Positions 25,880 through 33,466 of a DNA stretch of 48,069 bases are shown one piece after another. The position numbers were made by a program, and so were the translations under genes. Below the pieces are notes generated by a model, which made no database searches, was not told the origin of the DNA, and saw only the letters and a list, made by a program, of their open reading frames with translations. Positions within the stretch are counted from its first letter, which is position 1. Each line of letters begins with the position of its first letter. The stretch is taken from the NCBI GenBank assembly GCA_019115305.1, contig DXDW01000010.1:1-48069 (forward strand), read 5' to 3'. This DNA comes from Candidatus Anaerofilum excrementigallinarum (GTDB lineage: Bacteria > Bacillota > Clostridia > Oscillospirales > Ruminococcaceae).

Positions 25880-26374
25880 TCACAGCTTTTTTACCAGCAC
25901 CAGACAGGGGTTCCATTCGTCCCAGAGAGTGGGAAAAACTTCCAGCCGGCAAAAACCCATGGCCTCGTAAAAGGCCACGGTGCGGTCGTATTCGGGGTAG
26001 TGGCCCTGGTCCACGGTCTTCACCTGGGCATAGACAAAGCCCCGCTGCCGGGCTCCGGCCTCAAACAGCTCTTCCAGCCGCCGGCCCACACCCCGCCGGT
26101 GGAGCCGGGGGGCCACCCCCATGACATACAGTTCGGCGGTATGGGCACTGCTGGGCCGCAGGGCGATAAAACCAACCGGCCGCCCGGCGGCAAAGGCGGC
26201 CCACACCGGCAGCCCGGCGCAGGTGCGGATGTACTCCTCCCGGCTGTCGGCCAGGCCGAACCAGTCGGGCAGCTGCTCCAGAATGGCCCGGGCGATCTTC
26301 TCTTTTTCCTCGGGGCTTTCCAGTTCCCGGTATTGGATGGCCAGCCGGGGACCGGCGGCGGGTCTCTGCATCAT
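25880..26374 (-). CDS. GNAT-family N-acetyltransferase
   Basis: A 164-residue acetyltransferase. The acetyl-CoA loop is seen in ELYVMGVAPRLHRRGVGRRLEELFE (motif A, R/Q-x-x-G-x-G/A type), preceded by PVGFIALRPSS and followed by TVAFYEAMGF, the usual closing strand-helix. The N-terminal part (ILEQLPDWFGLADSREEYI) is shared by a GNAT subgroup of unknown substrate. It overlaps the stop of the radical SAM gene as ATGA and has GGAGA six bases before its ATG, so the two are translated from one message. No target can be named. Confidence 0.88.
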   Translation of the reverse strand: MMQRPAAGPRLAIQYRELESPEEKEKIARAILEQLPDWFGLADSREEYIRTCAGLPVWAAFAAGRPVGFIALRPSSAHTAELYVMGVAPRLHRRGVGRRLEELFEAGARQRGFVYAQVKTVDQGHYPEYDRTVAFYEAMGFCRLEVFPTLWDEWNPCLVLVKKL

Positions 26375-28101
26375 TCTGTTTCTCCTTTTTCTATAGGAAG
26401 GCCGGGGGCTGCGGCCCAGCTTTCCACCTGGGCCAAAGAGGCCCGGTGCACCGGTCGGCGTCCGGTGACGGGATGGGGCGGCTGCCAGCAGTCCACCCAG
26501 GCCAGCTGTCCGCTGCCGTAGAGCAGCGCCGTGCCCCGGCGGGCTCCCGCGGGGCGGGGGTATTTCTGTTCCAGCCGCAGCCGGCATCCCTTGAGGGCCT
26601 TGTCCGGCCGCTGGAGGCACCGGGGCAGCCGTCCGCCGCTTTCAAAGGCCAGCCGGTCCAGGCAGAGGGCGTCCCGCAGCTTTTCCGGCTCCACCCCCGG
26701 CAGGTTCTGGGCCGCCGTCTGCACCAAGGCGGTGTAGTCGTCCAGGCTCATGCCCGGGGCGGCGGGGCTTTGGGCCAGCGCTTCAAACAGCACAAAGGGC
26801 CGCCAGCCGGTGGCGGTCAGCAGGTATTCCACCGTAAAAAGGAACCGGCCGGAATTGTACAGCCGCTCCACCGCGTCTTCCACGCCCCGCAAGTCGTCCA
26901 GCTGTCCGGCGGTGATCCAGGGGGTGTCGATGACCTCATAAGGGGGCTCGGGGCGGTACCGGCAGGGGTATTCGTCGGGATATTCCCGCATATCCGCCCC
27001 GGGCAGCAGCTTGAGAAAGCCCAATTGCAGCATCTGGGGGCGCAGAGAAAAGGCGGTGTCGAAGCTGCGGCCGAAGGTGTCGTAATCCTCCAAAGGCAGA
27101 CCGGCGATGAGGTCGATGTGCAGGTGCAGATTCCCCCTTTTCGCCAGCAGCCGGATGTTTTGGGCCAGTTTGCGGCAGTCGGTGCGGCGGTGGATGGCCG
27201 CCAGAGTGGGCTCGTGGAAGCTCTGCAGACCGATCTCCAGCTGCACCGCCCCGTCAGGGAAGGCGCTCAGCAGTTCCAGCTGCCGGGGGGTGAGGATGTC
27301 CCCGGCGATCTCAAAGTGCAGCCGCACCCCGGCGGGGATGCCCCGGCCGTATTCCGCCAGCATCCACGCCCAGAGGGCTTCGGCCCGGGCGGGGGAGGCG
27401 TTGAAGGTGCGGTCGACGAATTTGATGGTCCTGGCCCCGCTGGCGGCCAGCAGCAAAATGCGGTTTTTGGCCTCCTCCAGATCCAGCAGACGCACCGGGC
27501 CGCACCGCCCCGACAGGCAGAAGGCGCAGCGGTAGGGGCAGCCCCGGCTGGTTTCGATGTATGCGATGCGCCCGCCCAGAGCCTGCAGGCAGGCGTCGGT
27601 ATAGGGAGAAGGGGCGGGGCCGGTGAGCACCGCGGGCTCGCTCTGGTATATGCCTTTTTCGTCCCGTCCGCACAGGCCCGGCAGCTCCCCCCGGCCGGGG
27701 CGTTTTCCCTCTTGCAGCATCCGGCAGAAGGCGGGCAGGCTCTCCTCCCCTTCCCCGGCCAGGATATAGTCGGCTTCGGGCAGAGCCTTTAGCATCTGGA
27801 CGGCGCAGTAGCTCACCTCGGGGCCGCCCAGCAGGATGAGGCACTCCGGCCGCAGCTGCCGCAGCCGCCGCACCGCCGCAAAGGTGGCTTTCCGGTTCCA
27901 GATATACACCGAAAAACCCGCGGCGTCGGGGTCCAGGGCGGCCATGGCATCGGCCAGCTTTTCGGGGGGCTGGTTGATGGTGCCCTCCAGCACCCGGCAG
28001 TCGGTTTCCGGGGCCCGCTGCTCCACAGCGGCCGCCAGGCACCAGGGCGCCAAAGACGAGTGGACATATTTGGAATTGAATACCCCCAGGGCAAGTTTCA
28101 C
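26371..28101 (-). CDS. B12-binding-domain radical SAM protein (DUF4080 type)
   Basis: A 576-residue enzyme with three parts. Residues 1-140 form a cobalamin-binding-like Rossmann fold (ILLGGPEVSY, YILAGEGEESLPAFC). The radical SAM core begins at ETSRGCPYRCAFC with the cluster cysteines 188, 192 and 195. A long C-terminal region resembles the DUF4080 extension of clostridial members. The family performs methylations or rearrangements, but no substrate is known for this branch. I choose GTG 28101: AGGAGG lies 8 bases before it, and the upstream ATG at 28134 would fall at or before the predicted start of transcription. It is co-transcribed with the acetyltransferase gene and divergent from a MarR gene. 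Confidence 0.87.
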   Translation of the reverse strand: MKLALGVFNSKYVHSSLAPWCLAAAVEQRAPETDCRVLEGTINQPPEKLADAMAALDPDAAGFSVYIWNRKATFAAVRRLRQLRPECLILLGGPEVSYCAVQMLKALPEADYILAGEGEESLPAFCRMLQEGKRPGRGELPGLCGRDEKGIYQSEPAVLTGPAPSPYTDACLQALGGRIAYIETSRGCPYRCAFCLSGRCGPVRLLDLEEAKNRILLLAASGARTIKFVDRTFNASPARAEALWAWMLAEYGRGIPAGVRLHFEIAGDILTPRQLELLSAFPDGAVQLEIGLQSFHEPTLAAIHRRTDCRKLAQNIRLLAKRGNLHLHIDLIAGLPLEDYDTFGRSFDTAFSLRPQMLQLGFLKLLPGADMREYPDEYPCRYRPEPPYEVIDTPWITAGQLDDLRGVEDAVERLYNSGRFLFTVEYLLTATGWRPFVLFEALAQSPAAPGMSLDDYTALVQTAAQNLPGVEPEKLRDALCLDRLAFESGGRLPRCLQRPDKALKGCRLRLEQKYPRPAGARRGTALLYGSGQLAWVDCWQPPHPVTGRRPVHRASLAQVESWAAAPGLPIEKGETE

Positions 28102-28132
28102 GGCCTTCGCCTCCTGTTCATTTCTATAGAGC

Positions 28133-28162
28133 ATCCTACCCCAAAACAGGCCGGATTGTCAA
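28133..28162 (-). promoter_or_regulatory. Promoter of the radical SAM-acetyltransferase operon
   Basis: Minus strand: TTGACA (28157-28162), 18-base spacer containing CCTGTTTTGGGG, TAGGAT (28133-28138). Confidence 0.7.
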
Positions 28163-28174
28163 ACTTTCCGCGGC

Positions 28175-28204
28175 TTGACATCCCTTTCCTGTTGGGGGTA
28201 GAAT
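28175..28204 (+). promoter_or_regulatory. Promoter of the MarR gene, mirror of the opposite one
   Basis: Plus strand: TTGACA (28175-28180), 18-base spacer containing CCTGTTGGGGG, TAGAAT (28199-28204). The two -35 boxes lie back to back, 12 bases apart, and the spacers share CCTGTT followed by G runs. Confidence 0.75.
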
Positions 28205-28274
28205 TTAAATAGTATAGTTTTTTATTTTCTCTGCGGCGCCATATGCCACATATTTATAAAAGGAGATGCTGTCT

Positions 28275-28733
28275 ATGTGCACCCCTTTCTCCAATCATCT
28301 CGGCCGGGAGATCCGCATGGTATCCAACCAGATCGCCCGCTATCTCGGCGCCATACCCGCCATCTGCCAGGGAGAAAGCCTGACGCCCATGCAGCGGATG
28401 TTCATCGGCGCCATCTACGACCGCACCATCCGGGACGGCCAGGACATGTTCCAGCGGGATCTGGAAAAGGTATTCAACATCCGCCGCTCCACCGTCACCG
28501 GCACCTTGCAGCTGATGGAAAAGCGGGGGCTGATCCTGCGCAGCCCGGTGGAGGGGGACGCCCGGCTCAAGGGGCTGCAGCTCACCGAGGCCGCCGTGCA
28601 GATCCACGACCAGATCGACCAGGGCATCGAGCATATGGAGCACAAGCTGCGCCAGGGTCTTTCGGACGAGGAGGTGGAGCAGTTCCACCGGATGCTGGAC
28701 ATCATCTCCCGCAACCTCAGCGAGCCCGACTGA
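28275..28733 (+). CDS. MarR-family transcriptional regulator
   Basis: A 152-residue winged-helix regulator. The recognition helix region is FQRDLEKVFNIRRSTVTGTLQLMEKRG, with a wing in LRSPVEGDARLKGLQLTEAA and C-terminal dimer helices (IDQGIEHMEHKLRQGLSDEEVEQF). ATG 28275 is chosen since AAGGAGA lies 9 bases upstream; the ATG at 28266 abuts that site and is too close. It faces the radical SAM operon across mirror-image promoters, so it probably controls that operon, itself, or both. The ligand is unknown. Confidence 0.92.
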   Translation: MCTPFSNHLGREIRMVSNQIARYLGAIPAICQGESLTPMQRMFIGAIYDRTIRDGQDMFQRDLEKVFNIRRSTVTGTLQLMEKRGLILRSPVEGDARLKGLQLTEAAVQIHDQIDQGIEHMEHKLRQGLSDEEVEQFHRMLDIISRNLSEPD

Positions 28734-28823
28734 CCGCCCCCAAAAAAATTTTTAAAAAAATATAGATCACCTGCAATAAATCCTTTTGTTTGCGCATTAC
28801 TTGATTGACAGGAGTTAAACGAT

Positions 28824-29399
28824 ATGGTGCTGATTCTCTCACTGGCGCAGCCGCAGCCCCTTTGCTGTGCCGAACAGCTGGAGCCGCTGCTGGCCGGGCT
28901 GGCGGCCGGAGACCGGGATTCTCTGGCCGAGTTGTACCGCCGCACCCGGGCGGCGGTATACGGGCTGGCCCTTTCCTACCTGAAAAACAGCCAGGATGCA
29001 GAGGACGTCACCCAGGACACCTTTGTGCGCGCCTGGGAAAAAGCGGCGCAGTACCAGCGGCAGGGCAAGCCCCTGCAGTGGCTGCTGGCCATCGCCCGCA
29101 ACCTCTCGCTGATGAAGCTGCGCCAGAAGACACGCACCGCCGACCTGCCGGAAGAGGACTGGCTGGCCATTGCAGCCGACGCCCCGGCTCTGACGCCGGA
29201 GGAAAAGCATCTGCTGCACACCGCCCTGACCCAACTTTCGGAGGAGGAAAGCCGCATCGTGCTGCTCCACGCCGTCACCGGGCTCAAGCACCGGGAGATC
29301 GCCGCTTTGCTGGGCCTCCCCCTGCCCACGGCCCTGTCCAAGTATCACCGCGCATTGAAAAAGCTGAAAAAGCTGCTGGAAGGAGAGATGGCACCGTGA
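28824..29399 (+). CDS. ECF-type RNA polymerase sigma factor
   Basis: A 191-residue sigma-70 family factor with only regions 2 and 4. Region 2 is seen in VYGLALSYLKNSQDAEDVTQDTFVRAWEKAAQYQ (the DAEDVTQDTF core motif), and region 4 in LSEEESRIVLLHAVTGLKHREIAALLGLPLPTALSKYHRALKKL. It should be held inactive by the membrane anti-sigma protein encoded by the next gene, whose GTG start overlaps its TGA stop. The ATG at 28824 has AGGAG ten bases upstream. I found no clear sigma-A promoter in the 90-base gap before it, only an A/T-rich run, so it may be transcribed by itself. Confidence 0.92.
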   Translation: MVLILSLAQPQPLCCAEQLEPLLAGLAAGDRDSLAELYRRTRAAVYGLALSYLKNSQDAEDVTQDTFVRAWEKAAQYQRQGKPLQWLLAIARNLSLMKLRQKTRTADLPEEDWLAIAADAPALTPEEKHLLHTALTQLSEEESRIVLLHAVTGLKHREIAALLGLPLPTALSKYHRALKKLKKLLEGEMAP

Positions 29400-31066
29400 A
29401 AAACCAGGAACTGGAAGCCCGGCTGCGCACCGCGCTGGAACACGCTGCTCCCAACGACCTGCAGGGCGTTCTCTCCCGCTGCCAGCAACAGAAAGGAACT
29501 GTGATCTATATGAAGGAAAACGCACGCAGACGCTCCCCCGCCCTCCGCTGGGCTGTCGCCGCCTGCCTGGCGCTGTTTCTTATCGCCGGCGGTTTCGGCA
29601 TCGGCTACCAGGTGCAGAACCTGTCGGTGGCCAGTGTTGTTTCGCTGGATGTCAACCCCTGTGTGGAACTTAAAGTAAACGCCAAGTCCCGTGTGCTGGA
29701 GGCAAACGCCGTCAACGAGGACGGCCAGATCATCCTCCAGGACATGGATCTGAAAAACACCGACCTCAACGTGGCGGTGAACGCCCTGGTGGGCGCGCTG
29801 CTGCGCAACGGCTATGTGGACGAACTGGCCAACTCGGTGCTGATCACCGTGGCCGACGACGACACCGCCCGGGCCCAGCAGCTGCAGACCTCCCTCTCCG
29901 ACCAGGTAAACCAGGCTCTGGCCAACGCCCAGGTGGAAGGCTCGGTGCTGTCCCAGACCGTGGACGCCAACAGCCCCCTGCAGCAGAAGGCCGACGAATA
30001 CGGCATCTCTCTGGGCAAAGCCACTCTGATCCAGGGCATTGTGGACCAGAACAGCCGCTACCGCTTTGAGGATCTGGTGGGGCTGACCGTGAACGAGCTG
30101 AACCTGCTGGCCTCCAGCCAGGCCGCCGCCCCTGCGGGGGTCACGGTGAGCGGCTCGGCCTCCAGCGGCTCCTACATCGGGCTGGACGCCGCCAAAGCGG
30201 CCGCCTACCAGCACGCCGGTATTGCCGCCGCCGATGTGACCTTTGAGGACGCCGAATTTGACTACGAAAACGGCCGGATGGTCTACGAGCTGGAATTCTA
30301 CGCCGGCGGCCAGAAATACGAGTACGACGTGGACGCCGCCACCGGCGAGATCGTGAAATATTCCAGCAAGGCCGGCAGCGCCGGCACAGGCTCCGGCGCC
30401 GTGCAGACTCCCGCCCTCACAGCCGACCAGGCCCGGGATATCGCCCTGACCAACGCCGGGCTGGCTGTCGCCGATGTGTGGGATCTGTCGGTGGAGCTGA
30501 AACAGCAGAACGGCCAGCAGGTCTACGAGGTGGAATTTGACGCCGCCGGAGCCGAGTACGACTACTGGGTGAACGCCGAAACCGGCGAGATCCTGCGGTC
30601 GGACAACAAGACCGCCTCCGCTTCTTCCTCCTCCACCGGCACCGGCAGCATCACCGCCGACCAGGCCCGGGACATCGCCCTGACCAAAGCCGGACTGGCT
30701 GCCGCCGATGTGTGGGATCTGAAGGTGGAGCGGGAGCACGACCACGGCGTGAGCTACTACGAGGTGGAGTTTGAATCCTCCAAGGGCGAGTACAAATACG
30801 CCATCGACGCCTCCAACGGCGCGGTGCTGGGCTCGGAAGAGGACCTCCACGCCGCCGGCGGCACCACCGCTTCCCTCACCGCCGACCAGGCCCGGGATAT
30901 TGCCTTGACCAACGCCGGGCTGGCCCTGGCCGATGTGTGGGATCTGGAGATCAGCCTGGACGAGGACGACGGCCGGCTGGTATACGATGTGGAATTTGAA
31001 GCCCGCGGCGGCGATTACGAGTACGAGATCGACGCCTCCAGCGGTTCCATCCTCAAGATCGGATGA
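29396..31066 (+). CDS. RsgI-like anti-sigma factor with four PepSY repeats
   Basis: A 556-residue membrane protein. A cytosolic N-terminus of about 45 residues, beginning KNQELEARLRTALE, would bind the sigma factor. One membrane span (about 49-70) follows, then the RsgI-type region SVVSLDVNPCVELKVNAKSRVLEANAVNEDG and VAVNALVGALLRNGYVDEL. The outer part carries four PepSY domains at about 261-325, 341-402, 419-480 and 494-555; each of the last three starts TADQARDIALTxAGLA and continues ADVWDL. GTG 29396 overlaps the sigma stop (GTGA) and has AAGGAGAG before it; an ATG at 29510 would drop the sigma-binding part. The trigger that releases the sigma factor is unknown; the PepSY array is likely the sensing part. 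Confidence 0.87.
   Translation: MKNQELEARLRTALEHAAPNDLQGVLSRCQQQKGTVIYMKENARRRSPALRWAVAACLALFLIAGGFGIGYQVQNLSVASVVSLDVNPCVELKVNAKSRVLEANAVNEDGQIILQDMDLKNTDLNVAVNALVGALLRNGYVDELANSVLITVADDDTARAQQLQTSLSDQVNQALANAQVEGSVLSQTVDANSPLQQKADEYGISLGKATLIQGIVDQNSRYRFEDLVGLTVNELNLLASSQAAAPAGVTVSGSASSGSYIGLDAAKAAAYQHAGIAAADVTFEDAEFDYENGRMVYELEFYAGGQKYEYDVDAATGEIVKYSSKAGSAGTGSGAVQTPALTADQARDIALTNAGLAVADVWDLSVELKQQNGQQVYEVEFDAAGAEYDYWVNAETGEILRSDNKTASASSSSTGTGSITADQARDIALTKAGLAAADVWDLKVEREHDHGVSYYEVEFESSKGEYKYAIDASNGAVLGSEEDLHAAGGTTASLTADQARDIALTNAGLALADVWDLEISLDEDDGRLVYDVEFEARGGDYEYEIDASSGSILKIG
30422..30946 (+). repeat. Three near-identical DNA repeats encoding PepSY domains
   Basis: A 66-base block starting GCCGACCAGGCCCGGGA occurs at 30422-30487, 30656-30721 and 30881-30946, with only a handful of differences. 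The periods are 234 and 225 bases, whole numbers of codons. It reflects recent domain duplication within the anti-sigma gene. Confidence 0.85.
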
Positions 31067-31078
31067 CACAAAATGCAC

Positions 31079-31121
31079 AAAAAAGCCGCCTCTGTTCCAA
31101 CCGGAACAGGGGCGACTTTTT
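31079..31121. terminator. Bidirectional terminator between anti-sigma and GGDEF genes
   Basis: AAAAAAGCCGCC.CTGTTCC, loop AACC, GGAACAG.GGCGACTTTTT. There are T runs on both strands between the convergent stops. Confidence 0.85.
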
Positions 31122-31141
31122 GCATGGATATGGAGAAGGAT

Positions 31142-32485
31142 TTATACGCAGAGCATCCGCACTCCGTGCTTGCCCTGCTTTTTCACCTCGTAGAGCAGCT
31201 TGTCGGCCCGCTCATAAAGGGCGCCGAAGGGTTGGTTCTGCCCTTCGCTGTACAGTACCCCCACGCTGAGGCTCAGCCGGCTTTTGGGGTAGTTTTCCTG
31301 GTTGTAGTCCCGGAACAGCTGGCAGAACTGCTCCACCCGGCGGAGGATAACCTCCCGGTCCTTGGCGTCGTAGAAATAGACGATGAACTCGTCGCCGCCG
31401 ATGCGGGCCACAATGTCGCTGTGGCGGGTCTGGCGTTTGAGGATATCGGCCAGTTCCTGGAGAATCTGGTCGCCGCTGACATGGCCGTAGATGTCGTTGG
31501 CCTCCTTGAAATTGTCGATGTCGATCATGCAGAAGGCTCCCGGCCGCCCTTCCCGGGCGATGTGGTTCACCAGCTCGATGGCCTTGCGCCGGTTGTAGAT
31601 GCCGGTGAGGGGGTCGTAGGCCGCCTCCCGCTCCAGCCGCTGCTGCTGGTGGATGGATTCGGAAATATCCATCACCACGCTGATAAATGCCTGGCGGCCG
31701 TCATAACCCGCGATCTCCTTGCCCTTGCCGCTTACCCACAGGTAATCCCCGTCCCGCTTTTGCATCCGGTAGCTGATCTCATAGCTGCCGCTGTGCTCCA
31801 GGCCGGCGTAGATGGCGTCCTTGACCATCTTCAGGTCATCGGGGTGGACGATATTGGCCAGCATACCGCCGGTGGCCCGAATAAAATCCTTGTAGCTGTA
31901 ATCCAGATACCGCAGCAGCTCGTCGTTGATGAAATAAAGGGGCAGCCCCTTCTCCAGATACCCGCCCATAAGCCCGCCGGGCACCATGTCGGCCATGATG
32001 GCGGCCAGTTTTTTCTGGGCGTTGAGGTCGATCTTCTGCTGCTCGTGGAGGATGTAGTGCAAGGGGAAGAAATCCCTTTCGTCCCAGCGGGACCCTGCCA
32101 CCGAAAAGTGCATCCCCGCAATGCACAGGGGCTGGCCGCAGAGCATCAGGGACAGCCGTGTCTCCACCCGGGTGCGATCGGTGTGGCCGGGCAGGCGCAG
32201 CTCCATCAATACCCCGGCAAACACGCCCCAGGCCTGCTGTCCCAGACTGACCTCCCGGTATTGGGTGACGGAATACCGCATTTCTTCCAGCTCGGAGTCA
32301 CAGCGGTATTCCCGCCGCAGCAGCTCTTCCAGCTGGGCCCGGCTGCGGGTGGCCTGCTCCTGGTGGGGGCCAAATCCGCACACATGCTCGGCCATCAGCT
32401 CCATGGTGGCGTCCAGGTCGCGGACACAGAGATATTGCTTCAAAAATTCTTCCAGTATCCAGCGGGGAGTTCTTGGCTGTTCCAT
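31142..32485 (-). CDS. Diguanylate cyclase with SnoaL-like and PAS domains
   Basis: A 447-residue cytosolic signalling enzyme making cyclic di-GMP. Residues 1-135 look like a SnoaL/NTF2-type ligand fold (LDATMELMAEHVCGFG; IAGMHFSVAGSRWDERDFF), 180-275 form a PAS-3 domain (YFINDELLRYLDYSYKDF, ending VVMDISE), and 285-445 the GGDEF domain. The active-site motif is intact (GGDEF 363-367), and the feedback I-site RHSD (354-357) stands exactly five residues before it, so product inhibition is expected. There are no membrane spans. It starts 38 bases after the sortase gene with no terminator between, so the two are probably co-transcribed. Confidence 0.93.
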   Translation of the reverse strand: MEQPRTPRWILEEFLKQYLCVRDLDATMELMAEHVCGFGPHQEQATRSRAQLEELLRREYRCDSELEEMRYSVTQYREVSLGQQAWGVFAGVLMELRLPGHTDRTRVETRLSLMLCGQPLCIAGMHFSVAGSRWDERDFFPLHYILHEQQKIDLNAQKKLAAIMADMVPGGLMGGYLEKGLPLYFINDELLRYLDYSYKDFIRATGGMLANIVHPDDLKMVKDAIYAGLEHSGSYEISYRMQKRDGDYLWVSGKGKEIAGYDGRQAFISVVMDISESIHQQQRLEREAAYDPLTGIYNRRKAIELVNHIAREGRPGAFCMIDIDNFKEANDIYGHVSGDQILQELADILKRQTRHSDIVARIGGDEFIVYFYDAKDREVILRRVEQFCQLFRDYNQENYPKSRLSLSVGVLYSEGQNQPFGALYERADKLLYEVKKQGKHGVRMLCV

Positions 32486-32523
32486 ACGGTCTCCTTTCTG
32501 TTTTTTTGCAAGGGGAACGGCGA

Positions 32524-33300
32524 TCAGCCGGCTTCGGCCGACGCGTCCAGCCGCTCGGCACGGCGAGCGCAGACCACCACCCGGTTTTCACCGTCGCCGG
32601 TACAGGTGCTGAGGGTGAGGATATGGTCCTCACCGGTGGGCTCCACCCCCATGTTGTAATACCGCAGGCCTATGGTGTTCTGCACAAACTCGTCGTAAGC
32701 TTGCCCGGGGCCAAAGCCGATGGTGTAGAGGGTGCTGTCCGGGGGCACCTGGCTGGCGCAGAACATCTCATACCGCCAGATCCCGTCCAGGGTGTAGACG
32801 ATGATCTCCCCGCCGTTTTCGGTGTAAAAGTCCGGGTCCAGATATTTCAGCAGCCCGGCAAACATGCTGCCGTCCCGCATATTGTGGCCGTAGACGATGC
32901 TGTGCAGGTCCTCAAAGCCGGTGTTGTTGGCGTCCATAAACAGGCTGCCCGAGGCGTTGTAGCTGCCGTCGGGAAGGCGATGGAGATAGTAGGCGTTGTC
33001 GGGTCCCTTGAGCACCGGATAGCTCAGATCCAGCGAATCGATCTGAATCCAGCCGATGACGTCGGGATTCTGCCGGCGCATCCCCTCCAGATCCACCTGG
33101 AGCAGGGCGTTGCCCACATCGGCCTCGGCGGAAACCGGCGCGGTGAACTGGCTGGCTATATCCTTGTAGGTGTCCTGTCCCTTTTTATATTCCAGCAGCC
33201 GCTTTACCAACAGCACCGCCGCCACCAGCGCCACCAGCAGCAGCAGCCACCGGACCACATCCAGCGCCGAAATTTTTTTATGGCTTTTCGCCTTGCTCAT
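32524..33300 (-). CDS. srtB: Class B sortase
   Basis: A 258-residue membrane-anchored transpeptidase. One N-terminal span (about 13-34) precedes the sortase barrel. The catalytic triad is visible: His139 in VYGHN, Cys233 in LTLSTC and Arg240 in GENRVVV. It belongs to class B by length and by the N-terminal helix plus the SLFMDANNTGFEDLHSIVYGHNM block. Sortases of this class attach proteins to the cell wall or build pili. No protein with a sorting signal is encoded in the window, so its substrate is elsewhere. The upstream ATG in the frame lies before the predicted transcript start; 33300 is the better start. The downstream partner is the diguanylate cyclase. Confidence 0.92.
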   Translation of the reverse strand: MSKAKSHKKISALDVVRWLLLLVALVAAVLLVKRLLEYKKGQDTYKDIASQFTAPVSAEADVGNALLQVDLEGMRRQNPDVIGWIQIDSLDLSYPVLKGPDNAYYLHRLPDGSYNASGSLFMDANNTGFEDLHSIVYGHNMRDGSMFAGLLKYLDPDFYTENGGEIIVYTLDGIWRYEMFCASQVPPDSTLYTIGFGPGQAYDEFVQNTIGLRYYNMGVEPTGEDHILTLSTCTGDGENRVVVCARRAERLDASAEAG

Positions 33301-33355
33301 CTTGCTCTCATCCTTTCCTCCCCTGCGGCTGTTTGGGCCGCGGCACTCTATTTTT

Positions 33356-33384
33356 ATCATACAGAAAAAGAGTGTAAGTTTCTA
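33356..33384 (-). promoter_or_regulatory. Candidate promoter of the sortase-cyclase pair
   Basis: Minus strand: TAGAAA (33379-33384, four of six consensus bases), 17-base spacer, TATGAT (33356-33361). Confidence 0.5.
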
Positions 33385-33423
33385 GTACTATTTGAGAATA
33401 TTTTCTATTTTGTCCATCCAAGA

Positions 33424-33454
33424 CAAAAAAGCCCGGCCGAAGCCGGGCAAAAAT
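33424..33454 (-). terminator. Intrinsic terminator of the BTAD regulator gene
   Basis: GCCCGGC, a TTCG tetraloop on the minus strand, GCCGGGC, then six T. It lies a dozen bases after the stop. Confidence 0.9.
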
Positions 33455-33466
33455 TCCAAAAAAGAT

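Noticed and set aside
28266-28274. Upstream ATG as start of the second MarR gene
   Set aside because: It abuts the AAGGAGA site with no spacer; the ATG at 28275 has normal spacing.
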